Positions 26,267-34,257 of a stretch of 64,000 bases of DNA are shown here, one piece after another; position 1 is the stretch's first letter; the number at the start of each line of letters is the position of its first letter. Below the pieces are notes generated by a model. That model saw only the letters and a program-made list of their open reading frames with translations. It was not told where the DNA came from and did no database searches. This DNA comes from Sphingobacteriaceae bacterium (GTDB lineage: Bacteria; Bacteroidota; Bacteroidia; Sphingobacteriales; Sphingobacteriaceae): positions 124,001 to 188,000 of the forward strand of contig JAGIAD010000028.1 of the NCBI GenBank assembly GCA_017745075.1. Direction: 5' to 3'. The translations under genes were made by a program, and so were the position numbers.

Positions 26267-27187
26267 TTAAGTAAAACTTTTTTCAATTACCAGCTGTTTT
26301 AATTGGTTTAAAGGGGTAGAAGCATCGAGCCAAATGATCTCAACATTATCCTTTTCCATTTTCCTGAAAAACGTATTTTGCCTCTTGGCGTACTGACAAA
26401 TGGCAATGCCGAGCCTTAGCTTTAATTCTTCAAAAGTTAACAAACCATCCAGGTAATTAACAATGAATTTATATTCCAAACCGTAGAAAATCAATATTTC
26501 TTTACTGATACCTTCTTTAAGTAACCGGGCCACCTCTTCTATTAAGCCTGCTTTGAATCTTTCTTCTAACCTGGCCAGGATTTTAGCCCGGGTTATTTCC
26601 ACTTCATTCTTTAATCCAAAAATGATGGGCTTAATTTCAGGCCTTTCAACTATTTCTAAATCATGGCTTTTTAAATAATCAGCTATTTCTAAAGCTCTGA
26701 TCAACCTTTTTTTTGAAGATAGATCGACATGATCCGTATTTTGATTTTTTTCGTGTTGTATTTTCAATACCAGTTCTTCTTTGGATAATAATTCCAACTG
26801 GTCTCTTAACTCCATGTTAACTGGTATTGCTGTAAAAGTTTGGTTTTGGAGCAGGCTATGGATATACATTCCTGTACCACCACAAAGGATAGGCAGTTTT
26901 TGCTTTGCTGTAATGGTTTCAAAAGCTTTGTAAAAATCGTTTTTAAAGGCATCTACGTGATAACGTTCGCCTGGCTCTAAAATATCGATCAAATGATGGG
27001 GAATGATTTTTCCGTTGATTTCATATTCTGCCAGGTCTTTACCAGTGCCTATATCCATACGTTTAAAAACCTGGCGACTATCGGCACTGATAATTTCTCC
27101 GTTTAAGGCATCTGCCACGCTTACCGCCAGCTTAGTTTTGCCTGAGGCAGTTGCCCCTAAAATGACGATGAGGTTGTGTTGAGCCAT
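26267..27187 (-). CDS. miaA: tRNA dimethylallyltransferase
   Basis: MiaA adds a dimethylallyl group to N6 of A37 in tRNAs that read UNN codons. The 306-aa length is normal. It has the P-loop GATASGKT near residue 11-18, the family motifs ISADSRQVFKRMDIGTGK and LCGGTGMYIHSLLQ, and the C-terminal segment ICQYAKRQNTFFRKM, which includes the conserved Arg-Gln. The ATG overlaps by one base with the stop of the upstream gene (TAATG), so translation of the two is probably coupled. Confidence 0.97.
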   Translation of the reverse strand: MAQHNLIVILGATASGKTKLAVSVADALNGEIISADSRQVFKRMDIGTGKDLAEYEINGKIIPHHLIDILEPGERYHVDAFKNDFYKAFETITAKQKLPILCGGTGMYIHSLLQNQTFTAIPVNMELRDQLELLSKEELVLKIQHEKNQNTDHVDLSSKKRLIRALEIADYLKSHDLEIVERPEIKPIIFGLKNEVEITRAKILARLEERFKAGLIEEVARLLKEGISKEILIFYGLEYKFIVNYLDGLLTFEELKLRLGIAICQYAKRQNTFFRKMEKDNVEIIWLDASTPLNQLKQLVIEKSFT

Positions 27188-27969
27188 TAAAACTTGAGAA
27201 TAAATTTTAAACTTCCTGTATTGAATACTTCTGTAGCTGAGAGCTGATTATCTTTTTTAAGGTGGCGGTTTAAATTTCCGTCGAGCATATAAATTTGAGG
27301 TTCCAAAATGGTGGTTTGGATAAATCCTAATGCGAGGTAGGCCTCTCCTGCCGACCAATCGCGGTCTGCATAGGTCATCACATCATTTGGCTTGTGTTTT
27401 TCTACAAAGTAAGCAATTAACTTACTCAATCCACCTGTAATGGAGTAACCTGCTTTAACCGAAAACCTGATTAGTTCTACCGATTTGTAATTTTCGCTAT
27501 GATTCATTTTACGTAAGGCTGAAAAAGTAGCAACAGCAACAAGATCTTCTTTTTCGAACAGGCCAATTTTATAACGGCTGCTTACTGGTCCCTGCAGGTG
27601 ATTTTCTTTCAAAAAAGCGTCGGCAACGGGTTTTGTTATTTTAACAGCCTTTGTTTTACGGCCATGTATCCTGGTATTCAATCCAAGCAGCGATTTGATC
27701 CTGGCCAAAACCTGATTCGGTTTCGATAGCCAGACATCTTCCCAGAGATGAATGAGCCTGATGTTTTTCTGATGGTAATTTTCCTGCAGTGTAATTAAAT
27801 CACCCGGTTTAAACTGGTTGTTTAATCTTACCAGGTTTATGATCAGGTTTTGACTGGCTTTCAAAAGCTGAAATTCATTCTCCAAAAAAAAATGGCATTC
27901 AATTTTATAGTCAGCCAAGGCTAAACTTAATTGACGATGCCAGTTATAATCAAGACTTAAAATGTTCAA
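27187..27969 (-). CDS. Uncharacterised protein resembling phage-encoded endonuclease/acetyltransferase-like proteins, coupled to miaA
   Basis: A 260-aa protein with no signal peptide. The middle LIHLWEDVWLSKPNQVLARI, then LLGL and IHGRKTKAVKI, followed by FLKENHLQGPVSSRYKIGLF, VELIRFSVKAGYSITGGLSK and MTYADRDWSAGEAYLALGF, is the block order I recall from phage proteins in which a Vsr-like or homing-endonuclease-like N-terminus precedes a GNAT-like half. No catalytic site can be assigned with certainty. Its stop codon overlaps the miaA start by one base, so the two genes form one translational unit. The coding status is firm; family identity is tentative and needs a profile search. Confidence 0.75.
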   Translation of the reverse strand: MNILSLDYNWHRQLSLALADYKIECHFFLENEFQLLKASQNLIINLVRLNNQFKPGDLITLQENYHQKNIRLIHLWEDVWLSKPNQVLARIKSLLGLNTRIHGRKTKAVKITKPVADAFLKENHLQGPVSSRYKIGLFEKEDLVAVATFSALRKMNHSENYKSVELIRFSVKAGYSITGGLSKLIAYFVEKHKPNDVMTYADRDWSAGEAYLALGFIQTTILEPQIYMLDGNLNRHLKKDNQLSATEVFNTGSLKFILKF

Positions 27970-28023
27970 TCAGCAGTTGGTTATTCAGAAAAATTATCTG
28001 CTGCAAATTTAACCATCAAATTT

Positions 28024-28386
28024 TTAAATCCATTCTTTTTCTTTAAAGTGGGTATGGATAATCTCTACCAATGTTTCTACTTCCTTTAATTTAGCATCAT
28101 CCAACTGCACAATTTTTAATCCGGCGGTGTTTTCTCCGAAAGGGCTAAGCTGTTGGCTTTTTGTAGAAAATTCTTCTGTATTTACCTTAACTTCTACCTC
28201 GTTGCCGTTAATATAAACCCCGGTAAAAAAACGTTCAGTAATTTTTTTACCATTTAGTTCTATATTTTTCTCGCTATATAAATCGTAGCCTGTTTCTGAA
28301 TTTTCATGTACAGTGTATCCCCTGGTTGCGTAAGGTTGTATTCCTGCTCTGATGGTCTGAAAAATTTCTACAAGATCAGTTTTCAT
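28024..28386 (-). CDS. Hypothetical cytoplasmic protein
   Basis: A 120-aa protein from the ATG at 28386 (MKTDLVEIFQTIRAG); the frame could extend ten residues to 28416 but the extension looks noncoding. Predicted make-up is an N-terminal helix, several strands (GYTVHENSETGYDLY, KKITERFFTGVYINGNEVEVKV) and a C-terminal helix (DDAKLKEVETLVEIIHTHF). I do not recognise the family. It lies between the metallo-beta-lactamase-fold gene (28 bp between open frames) and the miaA-coupled gene on the same strand, so it may be part of a longer transcript. No function proposed. Confidence 0.7.
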   Translation of the reverse strand: MKTDLVEIFQTIRAGIQPYATRGYTVHENSETGYDLYSEKNIELNGKKITERFFTGVYINGNEVEVKVNTEEFSTKSQQLSPFGENTAGLKIVQLDDAKLKEVETLVEIIHTHFKEKEWI

Positions 28387-28443
28387 AATTGTATTTGATT
28401 TTAGAATAAACACCATAGTACAATTATTGTTTAATTTTATTCT

Positions 28444-29532
28444 TTAATCCCACCAGTTTTCTGTTGGTAAATATTCATTTAGGATGATGGTTTCGCCCAA
28501 TTTTGGGGTAACCAAGGGAAGATTCTTCTCTGTTGCAGCTAAAACGACTCTTTTAACGGGCTCGTTCCAGGGGTGCATGGATAGGCTAAATTTGCCCCAA
28601 TGCACCGGCATTAAAACTTTGGCTTTTAAATCGATTGCGGCCTGCACGGTTTCTTCAGGAAACATGTGGATATAAGGCCAATAGGCATCGTATTGTCCGC
28701 ATTCGAGTAAAGCTAAATCAAAAGGGCCAAACTCCTCACCTATTTTGGCAAAGTGTGTATCATAACCAGAATCGCCTCCTAAAAATAGCTGGTAGTTTGG
28801 CGTTTTCAGCACGAAAGCCGACCACAGGGTTTGATTTCTTTTAAACTTTCTTCCGGTGAAATGTCTGGCAGGAACAGCCGTTAATTGCAGGTGGTTAAAC
28901 AATGTTAATGATTCGTTCCAGCACAGTTCATTGATGTTTTCTTTTTTAATCCCCCATCGTTCCAGGTGTGAACCTACTCCCAATGAAGTGACGAAACTTT
29001 TAACCTGCGGCGAAATTTTTAAAATACTGTTATAATCAAGGTGATCATAATGATCGTGTGTGATGATGAGGATATCGATATTCTTAAACTCTTCCGCTTT
29101 TACGATATCAGTACCCAAAAAAGCCTTACTGCCGATAAATGAAAACGGAGATGGAGTTTTGCTAAAAACAGGATCAACCAGCACCCTTAATCCATCTATT
29201 TTGATCAGGTATGATGAATGCCCAAACCAGATAATTTCAGGAGCATTGCTTTTAGGATTGCCGTTTAAATTTGGTGAAACATAAGGAAGCACTTTATCTG
29301 GTATCTTATTTGGGTGTTTTTCGAAAAGGAATGCGCTTAAAACCTTAAAAAAGCTTACACCCTCGGGCTGCATTAATGTAACTGATTGGTTTTGTAAGGC
29401 ACCATTCTGATAATTAGCCAGGTGCCGGATTTTTTCCAGGCGTAATCCCTTTGGCAAACGCCCAAAAACCGGAAGGTTCGTTACAATGAAGAATGCGGTT
29501 ATAACAAAGAGTAAAATGTATATTCCTATCAT
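28444..29532 (-). CDS. Membrane-anchored MBL-fold metallo-hydrolase (NAPE-PLD/UlaG-like)
   Basis: A 362-aa enzyme. Residues 1-22 are a hydrophobic segment, probably an uncleaved anchor. The metallo-beta-lactamase metal motif is THDHYDHLDY (H-x-H-x-D-H), preceded by WFGHSSYLIKIDGLRVLVDPVF and followed by VPARHF, LGGDSGYD and MPVHWGKFSLSMHPW. This set is typical of the L-ascorbate-6-phosphate lactonase / N-acyl-phosphatidylethanolamine phospholipase D-like branch. The substrate may be a lipid or another phosphodiester; this cannot be read from sequence. It heads the minus-strand cluster ending in miaA. Confidence 0.88.
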   Translation of the reverse strand: MIGIYILLFVITAFFIVTNLPVFGRLPKGLRLEKIRHLANYQNGALQNQSVTLMQPEGVSFFKVLSAFLFEKHPNKIPDKVLPYVSPNLNGNPKSNAPEIIWFGHSSYLIKIDGLRVLVDPVFSKTPSPFSFIGSKAFLGTDIVKAEEFKNIDILIITHDHYDHLDYNSILKISPQVKSFVTSLGVGSHLERWGIKKENINELCWNESLTLFNHLQLTAVPARHFTGRKFKRNQTLWSAFVLKTPNYQLFLGGDSGYDTHFAKIGEEFGPFDLALLECGQYDAYWPYIHMFPEETVQAAIDLKAKVLMPVHWGKFSLSMHPWNEPVKRVVLAATEKNLPLVTPKLGETIILNEYLPTENWWD

Positions 29533-29712
29533 TTTTAGAATTAATAAAAACCAAATTATGAATATGATTTTAAAAAAGTAGCCCGGATGGTATATATGAC
29601 TTATGGATTACTTCTTAGGGGGCGTAAACAGCAATGCCAAAATTGGCTGAGGCATTGCTGCAAGCTTACTTAGAATAAGGCATAATTTCATTTATAACAT
29701 GCATAAATTTTA
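29533..29712. other. Intergenic with one 9-bp stem, no gene
   Basis: Contains a perfect inverted repeat AGCAATGCC (29630-29638) / GGCATTGCT (29651-29659) without a following T run. Otherwise it is only the upstream region of the MBL-fold gene. Confidence 0.5.
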
Positions 29713-29720
29713 TACCTTTG
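29691..29720 (+). promoter_or_regulatory. Orphan promoter, TTTA-N18-TACCTTTG
   Basis: The -7 box TACCTTTG (29713-29720) matches TAnnTTTG exactly and is identical to the -7 box of the SRP RNA gene at 60336-60343. TTTA (29691-29694) stands in the -33 position 18 bases upstream. No open reading frame follows for more than 370 bp, but a structured segment starting GGG begins four bases downstream. Confidence 0.55.
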
Positions 29721-29724
29721 AAAA

Positions 29725-29846
29725 GGGTTAAACATATAGCTTAGATAACTTTTGTACCTGCACGCAGGAAAATAACCCAATTTGACGGGGAGTGGTACGA
29801 ACACTTCTCGTCTTCTTGTTTAAATACCCCTCCAAATTGAGGGGTA
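29725..29846 (+). ncRNA. Candidate structured small RNA, unassigned
   Basis: Three consecutive folds follow an orphan promoter. Fold 1: GGGTTA (29725-29730), TTTT (29750-29753) and CCTG (29757-29760) pair in order with the continuous strand CAGGAAAATAACCC (29765-29778), leaving a 19-nt bulge. Fold 2: GACGGGGAGTG (29784-29794) pairs over 11 bp, with two G-U pairs, with CACTTCTCGTC (29802-29812), loop GTACGAA. Fold 3: TACCCCTC (29825-29832) pairs exactly with GAGGGGTA (29839-29846). No reading frame is seen. A T run at about 29897-29904 may mark the end. Alternatively it is a long leader of lacI 250 bp downstream. Confidence 0.5.
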
Positions 29847-30031
29847 CTCTCTCTGTTAATCATTGGGGGTGTGCTTTACTATTGTCTATCAATTTTATTT
29901 TTTTAAAGACTAAAATTGCTTTCCATTCATAATTTTTATATAATTATTTTTTAGAACGGCGGTGCCATTAGTTTTTCCGAAAATATTGATATTTGTATAA
30001 CCGGGAAAAGAAATGAGGAAAAAAAACAACG

Positions 30032-30051
30032 CAAACGTTTGATTAATTTTG
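30032..30051 (+). promoter_or_regulatory. lacI-family operator CAAACGTTTG next to the -7 box
   Basis: The perfect palindrome CAAACGTTTG (30032-30041) has the central CG typical of LacI-family operators. It lies two bases before TAATTTTG (30044-30051), an exact TAnnTTTG box, 45 bp upstream of the regulator's ATG. Binding would block the promoter, so autorepression is likely. Confidence 0.65.
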
Positions 30052-30095
30052 TAATATTATATATTGAAGAAATTTAATGTAGTTTAGCACTTACA

Positions 30096-31112
30096 ATGCA
30101 ATCGAAACCAATCACCATCAAAGAAATAGCCAGGATTTTAAATATTTCGCCTTCAAGTGTTTCAAGGGGATTACATGATCATCCCAGTATTGGAGCGGTA
30201 ACAAGGGAGAAAATTAAACAATTGGCCAAGTCTCTAAATTATGAGCCCAATAATGCTGCGATCCTTTTTCAAAAAGGTAAGACCTATACTATTGGCGTAA
30301 TTTTGCCTGAGCTTTCTGAGCACTTTTTTTCTATTGCCATATCAGCAATCGAAGATGAAGCAATTAAAAAAAACTATACGGTTATTTTTGCCCAATCGCA
30401 CGATAATTATGAGCAGGAAGTAAAACTCGTGGAGAAAATGAAAAATCAGCGTGTTGATGGCTTATTGGTATCCATTAGTAAAGGCACTTCCAAATTCGAT
30501 CATTTTGAGAAACTGAATTCTTTTAATATCCCGGTAGTATTTTTTGATCGCATTCCTCCTTTTAAAAATGTACATTATGTTGCCTGCAGTTTGGAAAGTG
30601 CAACCATAAAGGCAGTTAATTATCTTCTTAAAAAAGGTCACAGGAGTATTGGCATGATCAATGGTCCAGGTACTTTATATGCCAGCGAGGAACGTAAGGA
30701 GGGCTATATGCAGGCCATTAATTTTAACCGTTTAAAATTTGACCCTTCTTTGGTTGTGAATTGTGATTTAACTGAGCAAGGTACTATCGAGGCAGCCGAT
30801 CAGTTTTTAAATCATAAAAGAAAACCAACTGCAATTGTTGCTTTTAACGATTATGTTGCACTCTTCCTGATCAAATATTTCAAAAAGCTGAATGTGATCA
30901 ATGATTTTGACATAGTGAGTTATGCCAATTTACCCATTATCAGTTACCTGGATAATTCGCCTGTTGCTTCTGTAGAACAATATCCATATTTACAGGGACA
31001 AAAAGCGGCGAATATATTGCTTGATCTGATCCATAGTCCAAATTCGGAAAAACAGGCTTATTACAATACCATCGTAGAATCAGATCTGATTGTAAATGAA
31101 GTAAAAGAGTAA
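30096..31112 (+). CDS. LacI-family transcriptional regulator
   Basis: A 338-aa DNA-binding regulator. The N-terminal LacI helix-turn-helix is clear: ITIKEIARILNISPSSVSRG, with hinge helix residues EPNNAAILF. The ligand-binding periplasmic-binding-like domain follows (YTIGVILPELSEHFFS, VDGLLVSISKGT, IPVVFFDRIPPF, INGPGTLYASEERKEGY, AIVAFNDYVALFL). The effector is probably a sugar or derivative. A CAAACGTTTG palindrome overlaps its own promoter, a second lies just after its stop codon, and a third lies in the promoter of the sugar transporter at 62009-63295, a plausible target. It is convergent with the AraC-family gene. Confidence 0.94.
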   Translation: MQSKPITIKEIARILNISPSSVSRGLHDHPSIGAVTREKIKQLAKSLNYEPNNAAILFQKGKTYTIGVILPELSEHFFSIAISAIEDEAIKKNYTVIFAQSHDNYEQEVKLVEKMKNQRVDGLLVSISKGTSKFDHFEKLNSFNIPVVFFDRIPPFKNVHYVACSLESATIKAVNYLLKKGHRSIGMINGPGTLYASEERKEGYMQAINFNRLKFDPSLVVNCDLTEQGTIEAADQFLNHKRKPTAIVAFNDYVALFLIKYFKKLNVINDFDIVSYANLPIISYLDNSPVASVEQYPYLQGQKAANILLDLIHSPNSEKQAYYNTIVESDLIVNEVKE

Positions 31113-31113
31113 A

Positions 31114-31123
31114 CAAACGTTTG
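31114..31123. promoter_or_regulatory. Second CAAACGTTTG palindrome, directly after the lacI stop codon
   Basis: Identical 10-bp palindrome in the 21-bp gap between the lacI and araC stop codons. There is no promoter here, so a role as operator is uncertain; it could support looping with the site at 30032. Confidence 0.4.
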
Positions 31124-31133
31124 CGCTGCTTTT

Positions 31134-32066
31134 TTATTTTTTATTTAAACTGCCGGGTAAGATGTGGTACTTCTTTTTAAAGGCTGCAATAAAGTGCTGT
31201 GGATTTTTGTATCCTACTAAAAAGGAAACTTCATTTACACTCTTTTTTTCTTTCGAAAGAAAATAGTGTGCCTTTTCCATCCTGATTTTATACAGGTAAC
31301 CAAATACCGTATGTCCTGTTAACTCCTTAAAGCATTTTTTGAGCTTATAATCGTTAATACCAACTTTACGCGCAAGTTCGATCAGTGAGCTTGGCTTTTG
31401 CAGATTTTGTTCTATTAACTGCTTCGCCAGCATCATCTTATTGATATCTTCCTGCTTAAAAGTAATATTTTGCTTTTCCTGTTGCTGGTTAAGATACACG
31501 ATAATCAGCTCAAATATCCTGGCCTCCAGAAACAAGCGTTTAGATCTTCCCTCCTGTTCATAATTAATAATATGCGCTAATATTAAACTCGTTTCGGGTT
31601 TAATGGGCTGCTGATTCCTCTTTGGCAAAAGGCTAACCGGATCAATAGCGGTAACCTTATTAAAATAGCTTTCTGTAAACTGTATATAAAGAAGTTTGCT
31701 TGGCTCGCTTGCCCTGAAAACGATTGTATCTATGCAACCCAGGTTAATATCCTGTTCGTTCTTACAAAGCGGAAAGAAATTCTTCTGCGAAGCGCCAGCA
31801 CAATAACCAATTGCGCCATAAAGACAAAATAAAAAGCCAACATGAGGATGGCTGGATTCAAAAAGAAAATCTTCAGGTAAATCTGGGTCGATTTCTATTA
31901 AACTGATATGGATTCCTTTAAACCACTTTTCCGTTACCATTAAGCGTGCCTGATGGTTTTTATGATGAACAACGGTTTCGCCGATGGCATCGCCAACTTC
32001 AAAATTATCGGGATAGTTTTTTTTGTAAATGATATTTCCATTTGCTGAGCGCTTAAGTTCCATCAT
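31134..32066 (-). CDS. AraC-family transcriptional regulator (PchR-like)
   Basis: A 310-aa regulator. The N-terminal half (about 1-190) is a beta-rich sensor domain. The C-terminal AraC double helix-turn-helix (about 210-310) includes SSLIELARKVGINDYKLKKC, then FKELTGHTVFGYLYKIRMEK, with VNEVSFLVGYKNPQHFIAAFKK as the second motif. This layout is that of PchR-like activators of iron or siderophore uptake. It is divergent from the TonB-dependent receptor and HmuY-like genes with tandem half sites in between, so it most likely activates them. It is convergent with lacI. Confidence 0.92.
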   Translation of the reverse strand: MMELKRSANGNIIYKKNYPDNFEVGDAIGETVVHHKNHQARLMVTEKWFKGIHISLIEIDPDLPEDFLFESSHPHVGFLFCLYGAIGYCAGASQKNFFPLCKNEQDINLGCIDTIVFRASEPSKLLYIQFTESYFNKVTAIDPVSLLPKRNQQPIKPETSLILAHIINYEQEGRSKRLFLEARIFELIIVYLNQQQEKQNITFKQEDINKMMLAKQLIEQNLQKPSSLIELARKVGINDYKLKKCFKELTGHTVFGYLYKIRMEKAHYFLSKEKKSVNEVSFLVGYKNPQHFIAAFKKKYHILPGSLNKK

Positions 32067-32070
32067 GATT

Positions 32071-32110
32071 TAATCCGTTTGGCGGTATTAATTATCCGTT
32101 TACCGTTATC
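32071..32110. promoter_or_regulatory. Tandem AraC-type half sites between araC and the TonB receptor gene
   Basis: TAATCCGTTTGGCGGTAT (from 32071) and TTATCCGTTTACCGTTAT (from 32092) agree at 14 of 18 positions and are spaced 21 bp, two helical turns, as is usual for AraC-family binding sites. They lie five bases from the araC start codon and about 55 bp before the receptor gene. Confidence 0.55.
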
Positions 32111-32165
32111 TGTTTTTAGTGAATATGCACAAATTTGCACAATTATTTATAATTAGTCTAAATAA

Positions 32166-34229
32166 ATGAAAATATATTTATCAATTGTCTTATCGTTCTA
32201 CGGATTTGTAGCAGTGGCTCAGGGAATTAAAGTTGATACCACTAAGACAAATGATTTAAAAGATGTGGTGGTAACGGGTCAGTATGGACCCCAAACTTTG
32301 CGGAATTCGGTTTATCATATCAGGACTATTACGGCAGAACGGATTAAACTAAGGGCGGCAACCAACGTGCAACAAGTTTTAAATACCGAACTGGGCTTCC
32401 GTTTGAGCAACGATTTAACTTTGGGTACCACCGATGTTTCCTTAATGGGCATGACAGGCCGAAACATTAAAATTCTGCTTGATGGTGTGCCTATGGTAGA
32501 CCGGTCTGATGCGAGGGAAAGTTTAAACCAGATTGATATCAATACCATTGACCGTATTGAAATTGTTGAAGGACCAATGTCTGTAGTGTATGGAACCGAT
32601 GCTTTAGCCGGTGTAATCAATATTATTACCAAACGTGGCACAAAAGCGCTTTTAAATATATCGGCTAGGATACAGGAAGAAACAGCAGGTAACGAGTATG
32701 AAGCTTTATCGGGTAAGGGTAATCATATTCAGAATATCAGTGCCAATTGGAAAAACAATAACTGGAGTGTACTGGCCGGTTTTACGCACAACGATTTTGG
32801 CGGTTGGAACCTGGCTCCGAAGACAGCTACCATTGCCGAAGTTAATGCTGTACCTAACCGCTGGAAACCCAAAGCGCAATATATCGGCAATACTAAAATT
32901 GCCTACCATAATGATAATTTCAATATCTGGTACCGGTTAGACGGATTAAAAGAAGATATCGACGCGCGCTATGGTTTAAACCCGAATACCTATAAGGGCT
33001 TGTTGCAAACCTATACTACACACCGGTATACCCAGCAACTTCAATCGGAATATAAAGTCAGCAACCACCTGCATTTATCTGCTATTGCCGGTTTCACTAA
33101 TCTGGAACGTGCAACCAAAACGGTTATTCACAATTTCACCAATAACACAGAGGAATTGTCGACCGGTGCCGGCGAACAGGATATTGCCAGGTTTAATTCG
33201 GCAATTTTAAGGACAACGGCTGTTTATATCCTCAATAAGTCGGTATCATTTCAACCGGGTTTTGAATATAACCGTGATGCTGCCAGCGGACAAAGAATAA
33301 GTGGTTCGCCTGTAATCAACGATTATGCGGCTTTTATTTCATCAGAACTTAAATTGGCTGATGGTATCAATATCAGGCCTGGATTAAGGTTTATCAAAAA
33401 TTCCATTTACCATGCACCTCCCGTAATTCCATCGTTGAATACCAAATTTACACTCACCAGAAATCTGGACCTCCGTTTGGCTTATGCCAGGGGCTTCCGT
33501 TCTCCGGCATTAAGGGAACTGTACTATGATTTTGTTGATGCCAGTCATAATATTTTGGGCAACCCTAATTTAAAAGCAGAAGAGTCGAACAGTTTTAATG
33601 GCTCACTGGCCTGGGTAACTGCCGGGATTAGAAATTTTCAGTTCCGTTCTACCCTATCTGGATTCTATAACCTGTTTAAAAACAGGATCGAATTTGGTTT
33701 CGATCCGACAGATCCAAGTACCACTACGCTAATCAACATTTCTAAATATAAAACAACAGGTAGTACATTGGAAAATACTTTGATTTTTAAAAACCTTCAG
33801 GCAACACTAGGTATATCTTACATAGGAAGGTATAATGATTTAAGCGAAAACGATAACCTGCAAACACCTCAGTTTGCATGGGCTACAGAAGTAAACTCGA
33901 ACATCACCTACATGTTCACCCAATTCAAGGGAAGCATTAGCCTGTTTTACAAATACACGGGCAGCTTACCAAGTTACCAGTTAACGAACAACAATACGGC
34001 CAGTCTGGTAAAAATTGGCGATTTCCATACGGCAGATTTAATGCTGAATAAAACCCTGTTTAAATCTTTGACCATTAATGCTGGTGTTAAAAACCTGTTT
34101 AATGTAACACAATTAACTAATAGCTCAACAGCTTCGGGCGGTGCACATAGTACTGGCGGTGCTGCAGTGCCTTACAGCTACGGACGCTCCTATGTGCTGG
34201 GCCTAACCTATAACTGGGATAAACTATAA
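32166..34229 (+). CDS. TonB-dependent outer membrane receptor (HmuR/iron-type)
   Basis: A 687-aa receptor with signal peptide MKIYLSIVLSFYGFVAVAQ. It has a TonB-box-like DLKDVVVTGQ, then a plug domain (about 45-160; ILLDGVPMVDR, VEGPMSVVYGTDALAGVINI, KRG). A long beta-barrel follows with the motifs RLAYARGFRSPALRELYYDF, NPNLKAEESNSF and a final strand YVLGLTYNW. It imports a large ligand with energy from TonB. The following HmuY-like lipoprotein gene and the divergent PchR-like regulator point to heme or an iron chelate. It is not a SusC-type receptor: it is too short and has no N-terminal carboxypeptidase-like domain. Confidence 0.93.
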   Translation: MKIYLSIVLSFYGFVAVAQGIKVDTTKTNDLKDVVVTGQYGPQTLRNSVYHIRTITAERIKLRAATNVQQVLNTELGFRLSNDLTLGTTDVSLMGMTGRNIKILLDGVPMVDRSDARESLNQIDINTIDRIEIVEGPMSVVYGTDALAGVINIITKRGTKALLNISARIQEETAGNEYEALSGKGNHIQNISANWKNNNWSVLAGFTHNDFGGWNLAPKTATIAEVNAVPNRWKPKAQYIGNTKIAYHNDNFNIWYRLDGLKEDIDARYGLNPNTYKGLLQTYTTHRYTQQLQSEYKVSNHLHLSAIAGFTNLERATKTVIHNFTNNTEELSTGAGEQDIARFNSAILRTTAVYILNKSVSFQPGFEYNRDAASGQRISGSPVINDYAAFISSELKLADGINIRPGLRFIKNSIYHAPPVIPSLNTKFTLTRNLDLRLAYARGFRSPALRELYYDFVDASHNILGNPNLKAEESNSFNGSLAWVTAGIRNFQFRSTLSGFYNLFKNRIEFGFDPTDPSTTTLINISKYKTTGSTLENTLIFKNLQATLGISYIGRYNDLSENDNLQTPQFAWATEVNSNITYMFTQFKGSISLFYKYTGSLPSYQLTNNNTASLVKIGDFHTADLMLNKTLFKSLTINAGVKNLFNVTQLTNSSTASGGAHSTGGAAVPYSYGRSYVLGLTYNWDKL

Positions 34230-34257
34230 TATTAAAAACAACATAATTACAATAAAC

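Noticed and set aside
29630..29659. Hairpin AGCAATGCC/GGCATTGCT as a terminator
   Set aside because: There is no T run on either strand and no gene ends here.
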